Assembly: GCA_013176395.1 (NCBI GenBank)
Contig: JABMLP010000003.1
Coordinates: forward strand, 1 to 64,000
DNA length: 64,000 nt
Source: Venturia oleaginea
Taxonomy: Eukaryota > Ascomycota > Dothideomycetes > Venturiales > Venturiaceae
Direction of reading: 5' to 3'
How positions within the stretch are numbered: position 1 is the first letter of the stretch; every line of letters starts with the position of its first letter. Below the pieces are notes generated by a model. That model worked only from the letters and a program-made list of their open reading frames with translations, did not search any database and was not told the DNA's origin. The position numbers and the translations under genes were made by a program. Below are positions 1 to 9,897 of this stretch, one piece after another.

Positions 1-2116
1 CGTAGTTCTCCTCTCCAGGTTCAATGACTTGATTACTGCCAGTAATTCCTTATCGTGAATCTCGTAGTTACATTCAGCCGCATGAGCTTGCGGAGAAGTA
101 TGCTACTGGTCGTAGTTTTCCTTTTGTATCCTTCTGCGACAACGTGTCTCCCAGCGCGTAGCCAGAGCAGTCGCACTCGAGTACCGTATCCAGGTCTGGA
201 TTCCAGCGAGCCAGTATTGGGGCGAGATGAATAGCTCCTTCAAGACTTGAAAGGCGTTCTCATGTTCTTTGTTCCAGACAAAAGCGACGGCCTTCCGTGT
301 TAACTTGATTAAGGGGTCGGAGAGCTCTGAGAAGTTGTCGATGAAGTCTCGGTAGAAATTTGCAAAGCCTAGGAAGGAGCGTACGCCTGTGACATTGACT
401 GGAGCCTCCCATTCTTTAATCGCGGCAACTTTCTCTGGGTCGACTTTGATCCCTTCTCCTGCAGTGATAATGAACCCCAGATATTTGACCTCCTGAACAG
501 CAAACTCGCACTTGCTTAAGTCTAGCCGAAGTCCAGCAGTCTTGAGCTTGGCAAGAATTTGGTTAACCTTAACCATGTGATCCAGATAGTCGCCGTCGCT
601 CCATATCAAGACATCGTCCATGTAGCTGAACAGCAGATATCTAGGGATTCCCGTAGGACTCCGTTGATGTATCGTTGAAAGCTCGCGGGTGCGCCAGCTA
701 GTCCGAAGGGGTAACTAGCCATTCGAATAGTCCAAATCGAGTGCGAAAAGCCGTTTTCCACTCATCGCCGTGCTTGATGCGGAGCCGATGGAATGCCGCT
801 CTGACGTCAAGTTTGGTGTACCAACGCGCTGTTGCTAGATTTCGTAGGGTTTCTCGGATTAGTGGCAATGGGTAGCGGTCCGATCGAGTGATTCGATTCA
901 GTGCCCGATAGTCGACACACATCCGAATGGCTCCACCTGGTTTCTTACAAACAAGACTGGAGCTGCCGCTGGTGAGTTGCTGGCGCGTATCCAGCCCTTG
1001 TCCATATAGTCCGAAAGTGTTTTTCGTAGGACTAATAGCTCTTCCCTCGACATGCCGTATAATGGGCCCCAAGGAACTTCTGCCTCGCGACCTTGTTCAT
1101 CTCGTATCAATTCGATAACGTGATCGCGACCCTCTTGATGGGGCGCGATCTCTCCGTCTTCGTCGTCGAGAAAGACATCAGCGTGCTCTGCTATTTCTTC
1201 TGGTATCCGTTAGATGATACAGCCGCATACGACCATTGTGAGATGATACAGCTGTATACGGCCGTCAGAGGCATATCCCCTCGTTTTGATTTCAGATCAC
1301 TAGATTCTGTATAACTATCGCTCGATCACCGGTTCATTTTGAACCTCATGCAATCCTAAATCTTTATCTTTTCACTGTGTACCATTCGAGAGTATCTCTT
1401 GTCGGATTTCTTCCTCAGTCTTTCTCTGTTTTCTTTCTGCTAACTTGCTTAGGGCCTTGTTGATATCCGACATCGAGATAGCCAGCACTTGCGTACCATC
1501 CGGTCCATCTCTTCTCAACCGTCGCTGGGCCCTTCCAACAATAGCTGCAAATACAGATCCTGACACTAGACGAGCCGTTCGCACGTGAGCGAGCCGGTCT
1601 CGTGCTTTGGTGTTCTGTTCTAGCCACCCCTTTTCTCTTATCGTGATGCGCTGGGATCCTTGACCAATAAGCAGCTTTCTCTTAGCTGCTATATATCGTA
1701 CCCAGTTCCTCTCTGCCCATGCCTTGCCTAGGATAATAGAGAAGCTCAATCCTTTCACTATATACCCAGACTCGCTCTGCTCGACCATTAATGTCGATCG
1801 TAGCGTAGGTCATGTGCGTAATACGGAGGTTTTCTCCGTTCTCGTGGCTCTCTTTAGCCAGTGCCAATTGTTTGGTGTCAATTGGAATGCGCGGTAGACG
1901 ATGTGTTTGAACACTCTTTTCGCTGAAAGCAGCATAAGGGAGGCAGCCGTTATCAAAGAAGGATTCGGTGAAAGAAGTTCCATTGATCAAGGTATCTATC
2001 AAGAAGGATGTACTTTCCATCCTGTCCTTTGCTGCTTTGATTTCTCTTATGCTTGGTAGCTTTGTAATGTCTTCGCCATGTACATCTACCTCAGATCCTC
2101 GTGCGCGACGATGCAC
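1..2116 (-). pseudogene. Gypsy pol (protease-RT-RNase H, broken)
   Basis: Fragments in changing frames correspond to the right copy's pol. In order they are the aspartic protease with FFDNGC (about 1940), the linker, RT motifs (VDYRALNR near 900, [11 protein letters not shown] near 800, YMDDVLIW near 610) and the start of the RNase H region at the window edge. One-base deletions at about 945, 640 and 215 and the 185-bp insertion at 1207-1391 destroy the frame. This is a dead reverse transcriptase polyprotein. Confidence 0.9.
1207..1391. repeat. 185-bp insertion in Gypsy pol
   Basis: The left pol copy has about 185 bp that the right copy lacks, placed between the codons for ...QEI and PEEIAEHAD. 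The insertion is bordered by GATA on both sides, a possible 4-bp or TA duplication. It contains a tandem pair, GTATACAGCTGTATCATCT and GTATGCGGCTGTATCATCT. No coding potential is seen. It is probably a short non-autonomous element or a filler insertion. Confidence 0.6.
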
Positions 2117-2180
2117 AAGAGTAGCTAGTTTTCCGACTCTGATGAGGCTTCCTGTAGGGAGTCATCGGTATGCTGTGTGA

Positions 2181-3209
2181 TTACCGCAGTGACCTGAGTC
2201 TTTGGACGTGTTGCTGGTCGGAATTCGCATACGTTCGGGTGGTGCTTGAGCTTCTTACAGCGCCCACATTTGCCCGCTTGTATAAGTGCCAAGAACTCTG
2301 TTTGGGATCGCCATTTTGCTCTGAGTCGTCATCCTTCTTCGCATCCTTTCCGAGTGTATCGACCCGAGCTATCGGTGCTGCGATCTGCGCCGAAAGGGCG
2401 TTGATGCCAGTCATTTCGACATCGCCTTCTGCGTCACGACTGACTGTTTGGGGTGATTGTGGCCTCCCTCGAGTCGTTGGCGTCTCCTTATCCGTACTTG
2501 GATAGCGGCGTTGGTGGGATAGAGCCTCTGTCTTCGTCGCGAAGTACTGTACATCTTTTACGTAAGTGTCGTAGTCGTCCCTGGACAATCGCACTGATTT
2601 CAAGGTCTGTTGGAGGGAGTAGTTGAGCGCGTTGTTCATGATAGTGATCTTTGAGGCTCTTTGCGGCGCTAGGAATCCAGCTTGCGATGTCAGTTGTTCG
2701 AACTGCTGGCGGAAGTCTTCGAACGGTTGTCTGCTGCCTTGGCTAATCTTGTTCAGTTCGTCGAGAGCTTTAGCTTCCGCTTCGTGATCTAAGAACTTGT
2801 CGTCCATATGCTTGATGAATGACTCGGGTTTGTAGTTATCATGTTGCTCTCCATTGCTTAGCCATTGGATAACGCGTTGTTGTTTCTCTGTCGGAAGCCC
2901 GTTGAAGATGTTCGCGCATATTCCTTGGTTGCTTCCAAGCTTCCCATTTTCAACAGTGATTTTTGTCTTGATCTGCCATCTGGACAGCGTGTAGTTGTCT
3001 CTTTTCCCGTCCCATTTAGGCCATGCAATAGCCTTTGCACCGGTGTTCCCATCAACACTGACTGCGGTCAGAGCTGCCACCAAATATTGTACGGTGTCAG
3101 GCGAATTCGCTCGAGCCATTGAGAGTTTGTCGATTCCTTGCGTAATGCTCGCGATTGGGTCGTCGTCGGTAGTAGGGTGTAGGTTGTAGGAGTCGATAGG
3201 GTACTGTTG
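2181..3209 (-). pseudogene. Gypsy gag (broken)
   Basis: This is the structural gag protein of the Gypsy copy. The open part (from 3119) matches the right copy's gag almost residue for residue, including the WPKWDGKRDNYTL segment and the DFRQQFEQL helix typical of Ty3 gag. A missing base in the leader near 3170 puts the original ATG (about 3209) out of frame. Another indel near 2320 shifts the C-terminus, so the CX2CX4HX4C zinc knuckle seen in the right copy is lost from the frame. Confidence 0.88.
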
Positions 3210-3234
3210 CTACGCATCAAGTACACCTAGGTTT

Positions 3235-3413
3235 GTAAGGAACTGAATCTATATTACGGGACGGTAGCTGGAAAGACGTAGCATACTCGTAGCCAAAGAT
3301 TGTTTAGATTCAGTTAAGGAGTGAAGGTATATACAAACAGAGAACCTCAATGAGGTTCTGTCTCTATACTAGGCTCAATCGGGCTTAGGCTCTTAGCCTA
3401 TACCAACCATGGG
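3235..3413 (-). repeat. 5' LTR of the left Gypsy copy
   Basis: This sequence is nearly identical, inverted, to 60150-60343 just upstream of gag in the right copy. It includes the AACCTCATTGAGGTTCT inverted repeat and the CTAGTATAGAGA segment. The outer boundary is uncertain because the first 10-15 bases differ between copies. The outer flank runs straight into the Tc1-like element. Confidence 0.75.
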
Positions 3414-3419
3414 CCACGG

Positions 3420-4473
3420 GTTGGCCAGAATTGACGGCGCACAGACCGCCTCAATATGTGATTTTAGAGTAATGTACAGATATCACCACAAAGCGCTTTG
3501 AATTCGCACTTGAGGCTGCTCAATAATTGATCTACAGCGCTGGGGCATCTCCCTCATGCGGTCACGAATTTGTTTAAGTGTAATACGGTCCCATTCTGCC
3601 TGAATGTCTGCCTTGAATTGGGCCACCGTTGTCCACTTTCTACCAACCAATCTACCCTTCATGATGTTCCAACAAGCTTCTATAGGGTTCAAATCTGGTG
3701 ACTCTGGAGGGTGGGTGAGTAATAAGAGATCTGCTTCGCGTTTAAGGAGGGCTGGAGGTGAGTTTAGTGAGTTGATTCCGTGCGATGGATCGCCATCCTC
3801 CTGTAGCCAGTATCTGCACTTGTGCTTTGCCTCCAAGTCCTGTATAGCCTTAATATGTTGTGGCAGTATCTTTTCAGCGTAAAAGACATGCGACATGCAG
3901 TTTCCTTTTGGTGTAGCATCCTGTTTTGCCTTCCAGTCATCGTAGACCTTGCAGCGCTCTGCAAAGGCAGTATCCAGCTCGTACTTGAGTTGCTTAGGCT
4001 TGGTAGGAGCCCGCTGCTTCTCTGAGGGCTCAACAGGATCTTTGTAGAATATGAGGCTACCTTTGTGGTTGTAGTTGACTCCGCCGGCGACGTGGATTGT
4101 GATGTCTAAACCTGTGCCTTTTGACTCATTTATAGACCTTTCTTGCCCGGGTTTACATAGCTCGTACTCGGGCTCTTCCATCAGCTGCTTTGACTAGAAG
4201 TGAGCCTCGTCTGTGAACCAAATGCGAGACCAAAAGCCTGAAATCGTGGCGGTGAGGTGTTCTTGGCCGTACTGACGGCGGAGGGCTGGATTCTTTTTGC
4301 TAATTCTCTTTTGAAACTTCTTTTTGAATCGTTTGGCTCCTATCTGATTGGCGTGGCGACGTAAAGTTCGTGGTGCGGCTTCCAAATTGAGTTCTTCAAC
4401 TTGATCTCGGTAGCCCATCTCGTGTGTTGGGTCATCTTGGTCAATTATCTTCTCTAAATCAGAGGCAGATACC
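3420..4473 (-). pseudogene. Tc1/mariner-type transposase, copy 1 (5' truncated)
   Basis: This is a cut-and-paste DDE transposase of the Tc1/mariner superfamily. The three catalytic blocks are visible: WFTDEAH near 4205, LQEDGDPSHG near 3790 and SPDLNPIEACWN near 3680. An in-frame TAG follows WFTDEAHF at about 4194. The N-terminal DNA-binding half is missing because the sequence changes at 4473 to a pogo element. The same family occurs at 42604-44020 with a fuller N-terminus. The left terminal region near 3425-3450 only weakly resembles that copy's TIR and abuts the Gypsy LTR. Confidence 0.88.
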
Positions 4474-4474
4474 A

Positions 4475-5538
4475 AGCGTGGTATGAGGAGGCAGATATAC
4501 CACGGAATTGGAAGCTCTCAGTCTCTGAGAACGGCTGGACAAACAACGCGCTTGGTCTTGAGTGGTTAAAGCACTTTGACGCGCATACAAAAGCGCGACA
4601 GGTGGGGTGTATAGGCTGCTTTTATTTTGGACGGCCATGAGAGCCATCTCAGCCAGGATTTCAAGGACTACTGCCTCGAAAATAAGGTTATAACCCTCTG
4701 CATGCCATCGCACTCGTCGCATATACTCCAGCCCCTTGATGTGGTCTGCTTCTCGCCGTTGAAGCGCAAGTACTCCCAACGCGTCCGGGACTTGGCACGA
4801 CGACGCGTTTACCATATCAATAAGGAAGGCTTTCTCCCTGCCTTCAAAGACGCGTTTTTCGACGTATTTACAAAAGAGAACTGTCAAAAGGCCTTCGAGG
4901 CAGTAGGGCTGTTCCCTATCGACGCGCAGGTGGTGTTGGATCGCCTTGAAGTACGGCTACGTACCCCGCCAGAACCCCGTCTCCCAGAAACGCCGTGGCA
5001 GTCAAAGACTCCAAGTAATACTCATGAATTTGGATCCCAATCCAAGCTCGTAAGCGAGTCTTTTACTCGGTCACCAATTACTGCCCAGGCAGGCTTTTCC
5101 CAGCTTGTCAAAGGCGCTGAATTGATGCTGCACGAAAACGCTCTACTTGTTGCGCGCAACCGCGAGCTTGAAGTGCAATTGGCAGTAATGACGAAGCGAA
5201 AATCGCGCAAAAGGAAGTGGATCCAGCAAGGTGGTACTATAGAGTATGGGACTGCAGCAGCGCAGGTAGCTAGAGAGGCGTCTGTAGCGCCTCAGGGATC
5301 GGAGAAGGCTCGTGGTAGTGGTGATCAAGAAACAGCCCGACCAACTCAACGGCGCTGTGGGAACTGCGACGCAACTGGGCATAACGCGCGAACCTGTAAA
5401 AAAGATATCGAGATATCTTCTGAATCAGATAGCAGCACGACGGACTTAGAGTCTATTGTTAATAGCGATGAAATTGAAGAGTTGTAATATAAAATGGTCG
5501 TGCCAAGAAATTTTGACCGGTTGGGTGATCGAATACGT
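4475..5538 (+). pseudogene. Fot1/pogo transposase, copy 1 (C-terminal half)
   Basis: This is the catalytic C-terminal half of a Fot/pogo-type (DDE_1) transposase. The ILDGHESH block holds the second Asp, followed by HILQPLDV, a basic coiled stretch, and a C-terminal zinc knuckle CGNCDATGHNARTC near 5360. A frame break near 4620 precedes DGHESH. The ORF ends at 5487 and the element's right end is the ...GAATACGT before TA at 5539-5540, matching the end of copy 2 at 30322. The first half of the element is absent. Confidence 0.88.
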
Positions 5539-5540
5539 TA

Positions 5541-5912
5541 TATCTATCCGACACTACGCAAGTCAACGGCTCACCCGCCCACCCTTTGCACTGACGCCTA
5601 GGCTTGCACAGTGTCATACCACCTCTTTTTAGGAACATCCCTCTCCTCATCCGTTGGAATATCAACCTAGCTGCTGCAGTCGCTAAAACCTTCATCAACT
5701 CTACATTTCTTATCGCAGTCCAGTAAAGAAACATGACATACCAAGGATTTGTGGGCGTACCAGGAGGATAACAACAAGTCTTGTATTTGTAACAAGCAGG
5801 ATCACTGTTACATACGCCCGCGGCCTGGCAATCACGACATGACTTAGCCGCAACAGACCCGATAGTGACGTGCGCCATCGCAAGGGCCAGGAAGGGTAGA
5901 GAGGACTTTCAT
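5541..5912 (-). pseudogene. Small cysteine-rich secreted protein gene, broken
   Basis: I do not recognise the family. An ORF frame encodes a hydrophobic leader (LPFLALA...) followed by a cysteine-rich stretch spaced C-x2-C-x5-C-x5-C-x5-CC within about 30 residues, like fungal small secreted proteins. The best ATG (5912) is one base out of frame with the leader, so the start is broken unless this is an assembly error. A possible intron donor (GTATGT) lies near 5738. The 3' part keeps more cysteines but runs directly into the right end of the pogo element at 5538, which appears to have inserted in or just after the gene. Confidence 0.42.
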
Positions 5913-6299
5913 ATTGGCGTCGGTCGCTTTCGAGTGAGGATTTGTATGATTGGTTGTGTTAATGGTTTGGATTTGGATGTAGGCAAGTGTTGCCATTTCT
6001 GCATCGACAATGAGACATCTGTATACCTTTACTTACCCTCGCCATCACCACCACTTCCGTTCTGGGGGCTCTGGAATAGGTACATGGGGGTTCGCAACAT
6101 TACTAATACTGAACGTCTGATACAAGGTCTCCAATACTCACTATCAATACCACTTCTGTGTAGTTCCGCTCCGAGGATGTAAAGGGTGGTTCGCAATATA
6201 CTATAGTAGAGACCTGATGTTACTGATTGGTGAACCATCTCTACTAGAGGCCTGTTTTCCTTCGTTGTTAAGTCCGACCTGGTGCGCGCTGGTATAAAG

Positions 6300-6452
6300 T
6301 CATAGGTTACGGTTATTCTAATCCGTGATCCATTTATGATGGGAGTTTAGCTAAAGCGTAAACCAACTACCAATCAACCATGAAGTTACGGTTGATTCAC
6401 GGTTGAGCTAAACTCGGAAGGAGGCTACGGCTTAAAATAACCGTGCCCCGTA
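6300..6452. repeat. MITE-like inverted repeat (tentative)
   Basis: Nested inverted repeats lie here: an outer CGGTTATT...AATAACCG pair and an inner GAGTTTAGCT...AGCTAAACTC pair about 60 bp apart. This could be a short non-autonomous DNA element or a foldback. No clear target duplication was found. The rest of 5913-6590 holds no gene I can support. Confidence 0.35.
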
Positions 6453-6591
6453 CATTTCTACATCTTCGTTCGATAATATCAATCAAAAACCTCCTATCTG
6501 CCCGCAAAGTTGTTACTTGCCTTATCAAGTATGATCCACTGCTTGCGATCGTAACTGTGGTTTCAATCACGTGCCAAGTATCTCGGTACTT

Positions 6592-6624
6592 AAGAAGAGG
6601 GAGGGCCTCCCTCTCCCTCTTCTT
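6592..6624. other. Perfect 12-bp hairpin
   Basis: AAGAAGAGGGAG and CTCCCTCTTCTT are exact inverted arms separated by 9 bases, in a purine/pyrimidine-rich stretch about 100 bp before the UstYa-like pseudogene. Its function is unknown; it may only be a low-complexity promoter tract. Confidence 0.45.
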
Positions 6625-6732
6625 CTTTAGATAAGAATACAGGAACTACCCCCCCTTATCTCGCTGTCTTTATTTCCTAGTCTACCTTAGTTCCTTTGTT
6701 TCCATTACCGAATGAAGCCAATTCAACAGTAA

Positions 6733-7714
6733 CGAGATGAAATCGATAGCGAGGTGCAAGTAGACGATCCTATACTTCCCACTGGGTCACTTGCCGATCT
6801 CACTGTCATAAACAAGTACACTTCGTGCAGACCTCTCACTCCTAAATCAATGCCAATGGTAGACCAGAAAGGAATATATCATCCAATATACCATGTAGCA
6901 AGCCAAGACTATTCAGATCCGGACGCAAGCAACACGGGCGTTGCAACAAGTCGCGGTTTCAACTTACTAGTTCTTTGTCTCAAGGCCGTGTTGCTCTTCG
7001 CATTATTGGCAGCCTATTTTCTTTCAGGATTTTCTATAGGGGCAAGACGAAGAGAACAACAAGAGAGGTCGAACACTTCATACATATAAGTAAAGTGAGA
7101 TACCCAATGACCACCCAGCTTAATTAGATACTTACGCTTCTTAGTACCCTTTGTAGGAACACCTATGTATTTCTCCGAGAACAAGATTTAGTCAGATCCC
7201 GGCATAGTTTCCGATGCACTACGGATAGAAGAGAGGGAAACAATGGGCAAGGACAAATTCATCAAAATCGATGACCTAGCAAAGTATGGTGTACCATATT
7301 GATCCCGCGACAAGGCGGGCGATCAGTTCTACTCGATTAGCGCCTTCTACCAATTGCATTGTTTGAATTGCCAATCTTACTTGAAGTCGACAATTTCCCA
7401 AAACACCAGCTGACGATGCACAATAGGCAATGTTTCGAGCCATGATTTACAATTCCACGACCTCGGTCGACACCGAGATTGGACAAGCGGAAAGAGGGTT
7501 TCATCTCGAACATTGCTTCAACTAGGTGCGAGAAGCGATAAGGTGCCATGTGGACTCTGTACGAGAATGGCCCGATGTTGTAAACCTGCCAGATTTCAAT
7601 TCGCGCTACCAACCAAAAACACCTTACCTTGGCTATAAACGTTTCGATGCGCTAGAGAAATTCGTCGAGGGTAACAAATGGGTCAGCCCGAAAGATTTGT
7701 CTTGTGAAAAGTAG
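6733..7714 (+). pseudogene. UstYa-like (DUF3328) oxidase relic
   Basis: UstYa-family proteins are membrane-anchored enzymes of fungal secondary metabolism, including cyclisation of ribosomal peptides. The visible parts are in order. A cytosolic N-terminus with one membrane segment (LLVLCLKAVLLFALLAAYFL) lies at about 6970-7030. A lumenal stretch reading DALRIEERETMGKDKF lies near 7205. Then come a YQLHC box (normally HxxHC) near 7350, the second box HLEHC near 7510, and the C-terminal tail to 7714. Stops interrupt it after the TM ORF (7089), near 7300, after the first box, and directly after HLEHCFN (TAG at 7523-7525). The first motif has also lost its His. It is a decayed gene, not a functional enzyme. 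Confidence 0.62.
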
Positions 7715-7739
7715 ACCAAAAGCGGCGGCATGAAAACTA

Positions 7740-8060
7740 TTATGTTACCCGGTAGGCTATAATGCGACGATCGAATGATCTGTCAAGTACGAGAGTGATA
7801 GAGTCATCTACACCATCCAAAGATCGAAAGGAGAGTTCAACAGGCCAAAACCGCAATTTGCCCATGAAGAAAGTCAGGCAACCCCTAGCATACCAAGGTC
7901 TTCCAGGCACAAAGAGAGTGGATATAGAAACAATAACATCAGAAGAGCAATCTCTAACAACAGTAGGTTTCGTAGGGTCTTCGTGACAGCGGTTCGTGGA
8001 TGAGGCAGCAACAATTGAGAGACTAGTCCCGGGCAAGACTGATGTATATCGCATCACCAT
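7740..8060 (-). CDS. Hypothetical ORF (106 aa), unrecognised
   Basis: This minus-strand ORF overlaps the end of the ORF that stops at 8054. It has no recognised motif. A plus-strand ORF at 7762-7986 covers the same bases, and I cannot tell which, if either, is real. Region 7715-8050 contains nothing else I can support. Confidence 0.15.
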   Translation of the reverse strand: MVMRYTSVLPGTSLSIVAASSTNRCHEDPTKPTVVRDCSSDVIVSISTLFVPGRPWYARGCLTFFMGKLRFWPVELSFRSLDGVDDSITLVLDRSFDRRIIAYRVT

Positions 8061-8539
8061 GCTAGCAATTGAACACCATAAACATCCCCCATTACCTGGT
8101 CATTCGATCTCCTATCCATGTTCCTCGTAGAATCGTAGTCGATGCCAGTGCCGCCGGGGTGTCTATAATCAATTAAAAATAGACCCGTACGGCAGAATCG
8201 GAAGAAATACGCCAAAGATTTCAGCATGCCAGTTCCAATACGCTTCAAGAAAGTCTTCACCTTCTTCCTCTTGCCTTGACTCAAAATCGCGCTATCTTTG
8301 GAGTTTTCCGTTATTGTCGTTATCGTCGATGTTGACCGTTTGTGAGGAGACCTATTTGATGTGTGTGATGTAGTCGTCCTTCGAAGTTGTGCGTTATCAA
8401 GCAGGCTTCGGTTCGAGCTGAAGCTTTCTCTAGAGGATGTGAACGACTCTCTTGTGGAGGGAGTGATGGATTCGAAATAAGAGTGCGACATAGCGGCGTC
8501 CAAAGGATCTAGAAAGCTCACGTCGTTATTGTTGATCAT
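8054..8539 (-). CDS. Hypothetical protein, Ser/Thr-rich N-terminus
   Basis: This is a 161-residue ORF. Residues 20-85 are rich in Ser, Thr and Arg and look disordered. After a basic stretch (GKRKKVKTFLKRIG) comes an amphipathic or aromatic helix (LAYFFRFCRTGLFLIDY). A good donor-like GTAATG at about 8094 (after ...NDQ) could start an intron, so the last residues may be wrong. I do not recognise a family. Its composition is more gene-like than the overlapping frames. Confidence 0.35.
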   Translation of the reverse strand: MINNNDVSFLDPLDAAMSHSYFESITPSTRESFTSSRESFSSNRSLLDNAQLRRTTTSHTSNRSPHKRSTSTITTITENSKDSAILSQGKRKKVKTFLKRIGTGMLKSLAYFFRFCRTGLFLIDYRHPGGTGIDYDSTRNMDRRSNDQVMGDVYGVQLLAW

Positions 8540-8826
8540 GATGTTGCTTGTGAGAAGTACAAACGTTTCTTTTCAATTGCAAAAGAAAAAACCTGGATAT
8601 GTGGCTGGAAGCAAGATTCCATGCGGTGAGTTCGTTGGCAAACCGATTCGGGCCCAATGGAGGTGGACAGGAAACGCGCTAGTGAGACAAGGTAACACAG
8701 ACTGCGGTGAGCAGCCGGGGAAGATTAGGAAATCAGATTCATCTTGTACCATCGCGGAATGGCGCATAGATTACAAGGACAACAGTCTACATCGTAGTAA
8801 GGAAGAAGCAAATTGATATTGTATGC

Positions 8827-9336
8827 TCAGCATGGCGGAGGCTTCACCCAGAAAGGATCTTGCCTACTCTGGTAAACAGCAGGGAGGCATCGTGCATCTC
8901 TGCGGAGGTGATTTGGGAATGCGAACAAGAATCCGGAAGTATACGGGCTGGGCGAATGATGCATGAAGAAAGGATGCATATGATACACGGCTGAGTCGGC
9001 GATGATTCTGTATTCACTAATGCCCCAAGCCATCCCTGCTGTTTTGAGATCAGCGAAAGAGACGGTGGCTAGTTGTGCCAGCGTGTGGAGCAAATTCAAC
9101 AAGAGGACAAAGTAAGCTTTATCAATATAATAAGCGAATGGAGTAAGCCAATGAGGAAGCAGCGTGAGTTGCGCGGATCCAATAAGAAGATGGCGGTGAG
9201 AAGCGGAGGATTTGCACTCGTGGAGCCCGAGCTTTTGAAGGGTAGCAGCCAGAATACGCACCGTGTGTATTGGCAGCATCCACTTCCCTTTGCCAAGCCG
9301 ACTGTGTTGACATGTCCTAACTGCGATGAAGTACAT
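8827..9336 (-). CDS. Hypothetical ORF, hydrophobic, unrecognised
   Basis: Two overlapping minus-strand frames (8827-9336 and 9096-9353) contain hydrophobic segments such as FLIGLLHSLIILIKL and FVLLLNLLHTLAQLA. These could be membrane helices of a decayed transporter-like gene with a frameshift near 9120. No diagnostic motif is seen. Regions 8540-8826 and 9354-9700 show no supported gene. Confidence 0.2.
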   Translation of the reverse strand: MYFIAVRTCQHSRLGKGKWMLPIHTVRILAATLQKLGLHECKSSASHRHLLIGSAQLTLLPHWLTPFAYYIDKAYFVLLLNLLHTLAQLATVSFADLKTAGMAWGISEYRIIADSAVYHMHPFFMHHSPSPYTSGFLFAFPNHLRRDARCLPAVYQSRQDPFWVKPPPC

Positions 9337-9897
9337 ATAGCTGCAGGCCGCATTCTGACTTCATGTCCGCTTGCGTCTTACATATTGAATAGATATCTGA
9401 ACACCCATTGCGACTTGAATGGCGGGAAGAATCTCCAATTCGACAATTCCACGTATACCTCCACCATGGATGGATGGATGAATTCAATACACCCGTCGGG
9501 CCAGTATGGCAGGGGGAACACTACCGACTCTCTATTATACATTATATCCCACTGTCAACCCTCCCTTCATTCCAAGCCCAAACCTTAAATTTTATAACGT
9601 ATCTTTCCAACATACTCTGTTTTCAAATTGACCAAAACTCCGGAAACAACAACAAAAACGAAAGGCGCAACTTACCGTCTACCAATAGACTGATAGGATC
9701 AGAGATTGGCGGTTAGTAAAAGGGGGTGTCGGATCTAGGATTGCTGCTTGCATGGGTACTATCTTAATGAGTGAGTCCACATGCTCGGAGTTGGTTTCGT
9801 TAGAGACTATTCCGTCTCTCGGCTGAATCGTTTTGTAGCGTCTACGAGCGCAATTGTCGCCCGCACCGCTGCTACATCTGGCGTCCATTTTGGACCA

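Larger units (their letters stand above)
1..3415 (-). mobile_element. Ty3/Gypsy LTR retrotransposon, decayed copy (5' part)
   Basis: This is the 5' LTR, gag and most of pol of a Ty3/Gypsy element reading leftward and running off the window edge. It matches, segment by segment, the plus-strand copy that begins near 60150, so the two copies face away from each other about 56 kb apart. Compared with that copy it has several one-base deletions: near 3170 in the gag start, near 945 before the RT core, near 640 just before the YMDD box, and near 215 after the RT. It also carries a 185-bp insertion in pol. No full-length product can be made, so it is a dead copy. Confidence 0.92.

Noticed and set aside
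8398..8425. tRNA-like B box (GGTTCGAGCTG)
   Set aside because: No matching A box, acceptor stem or cloverleaf could be formed; it is inside an ORF.
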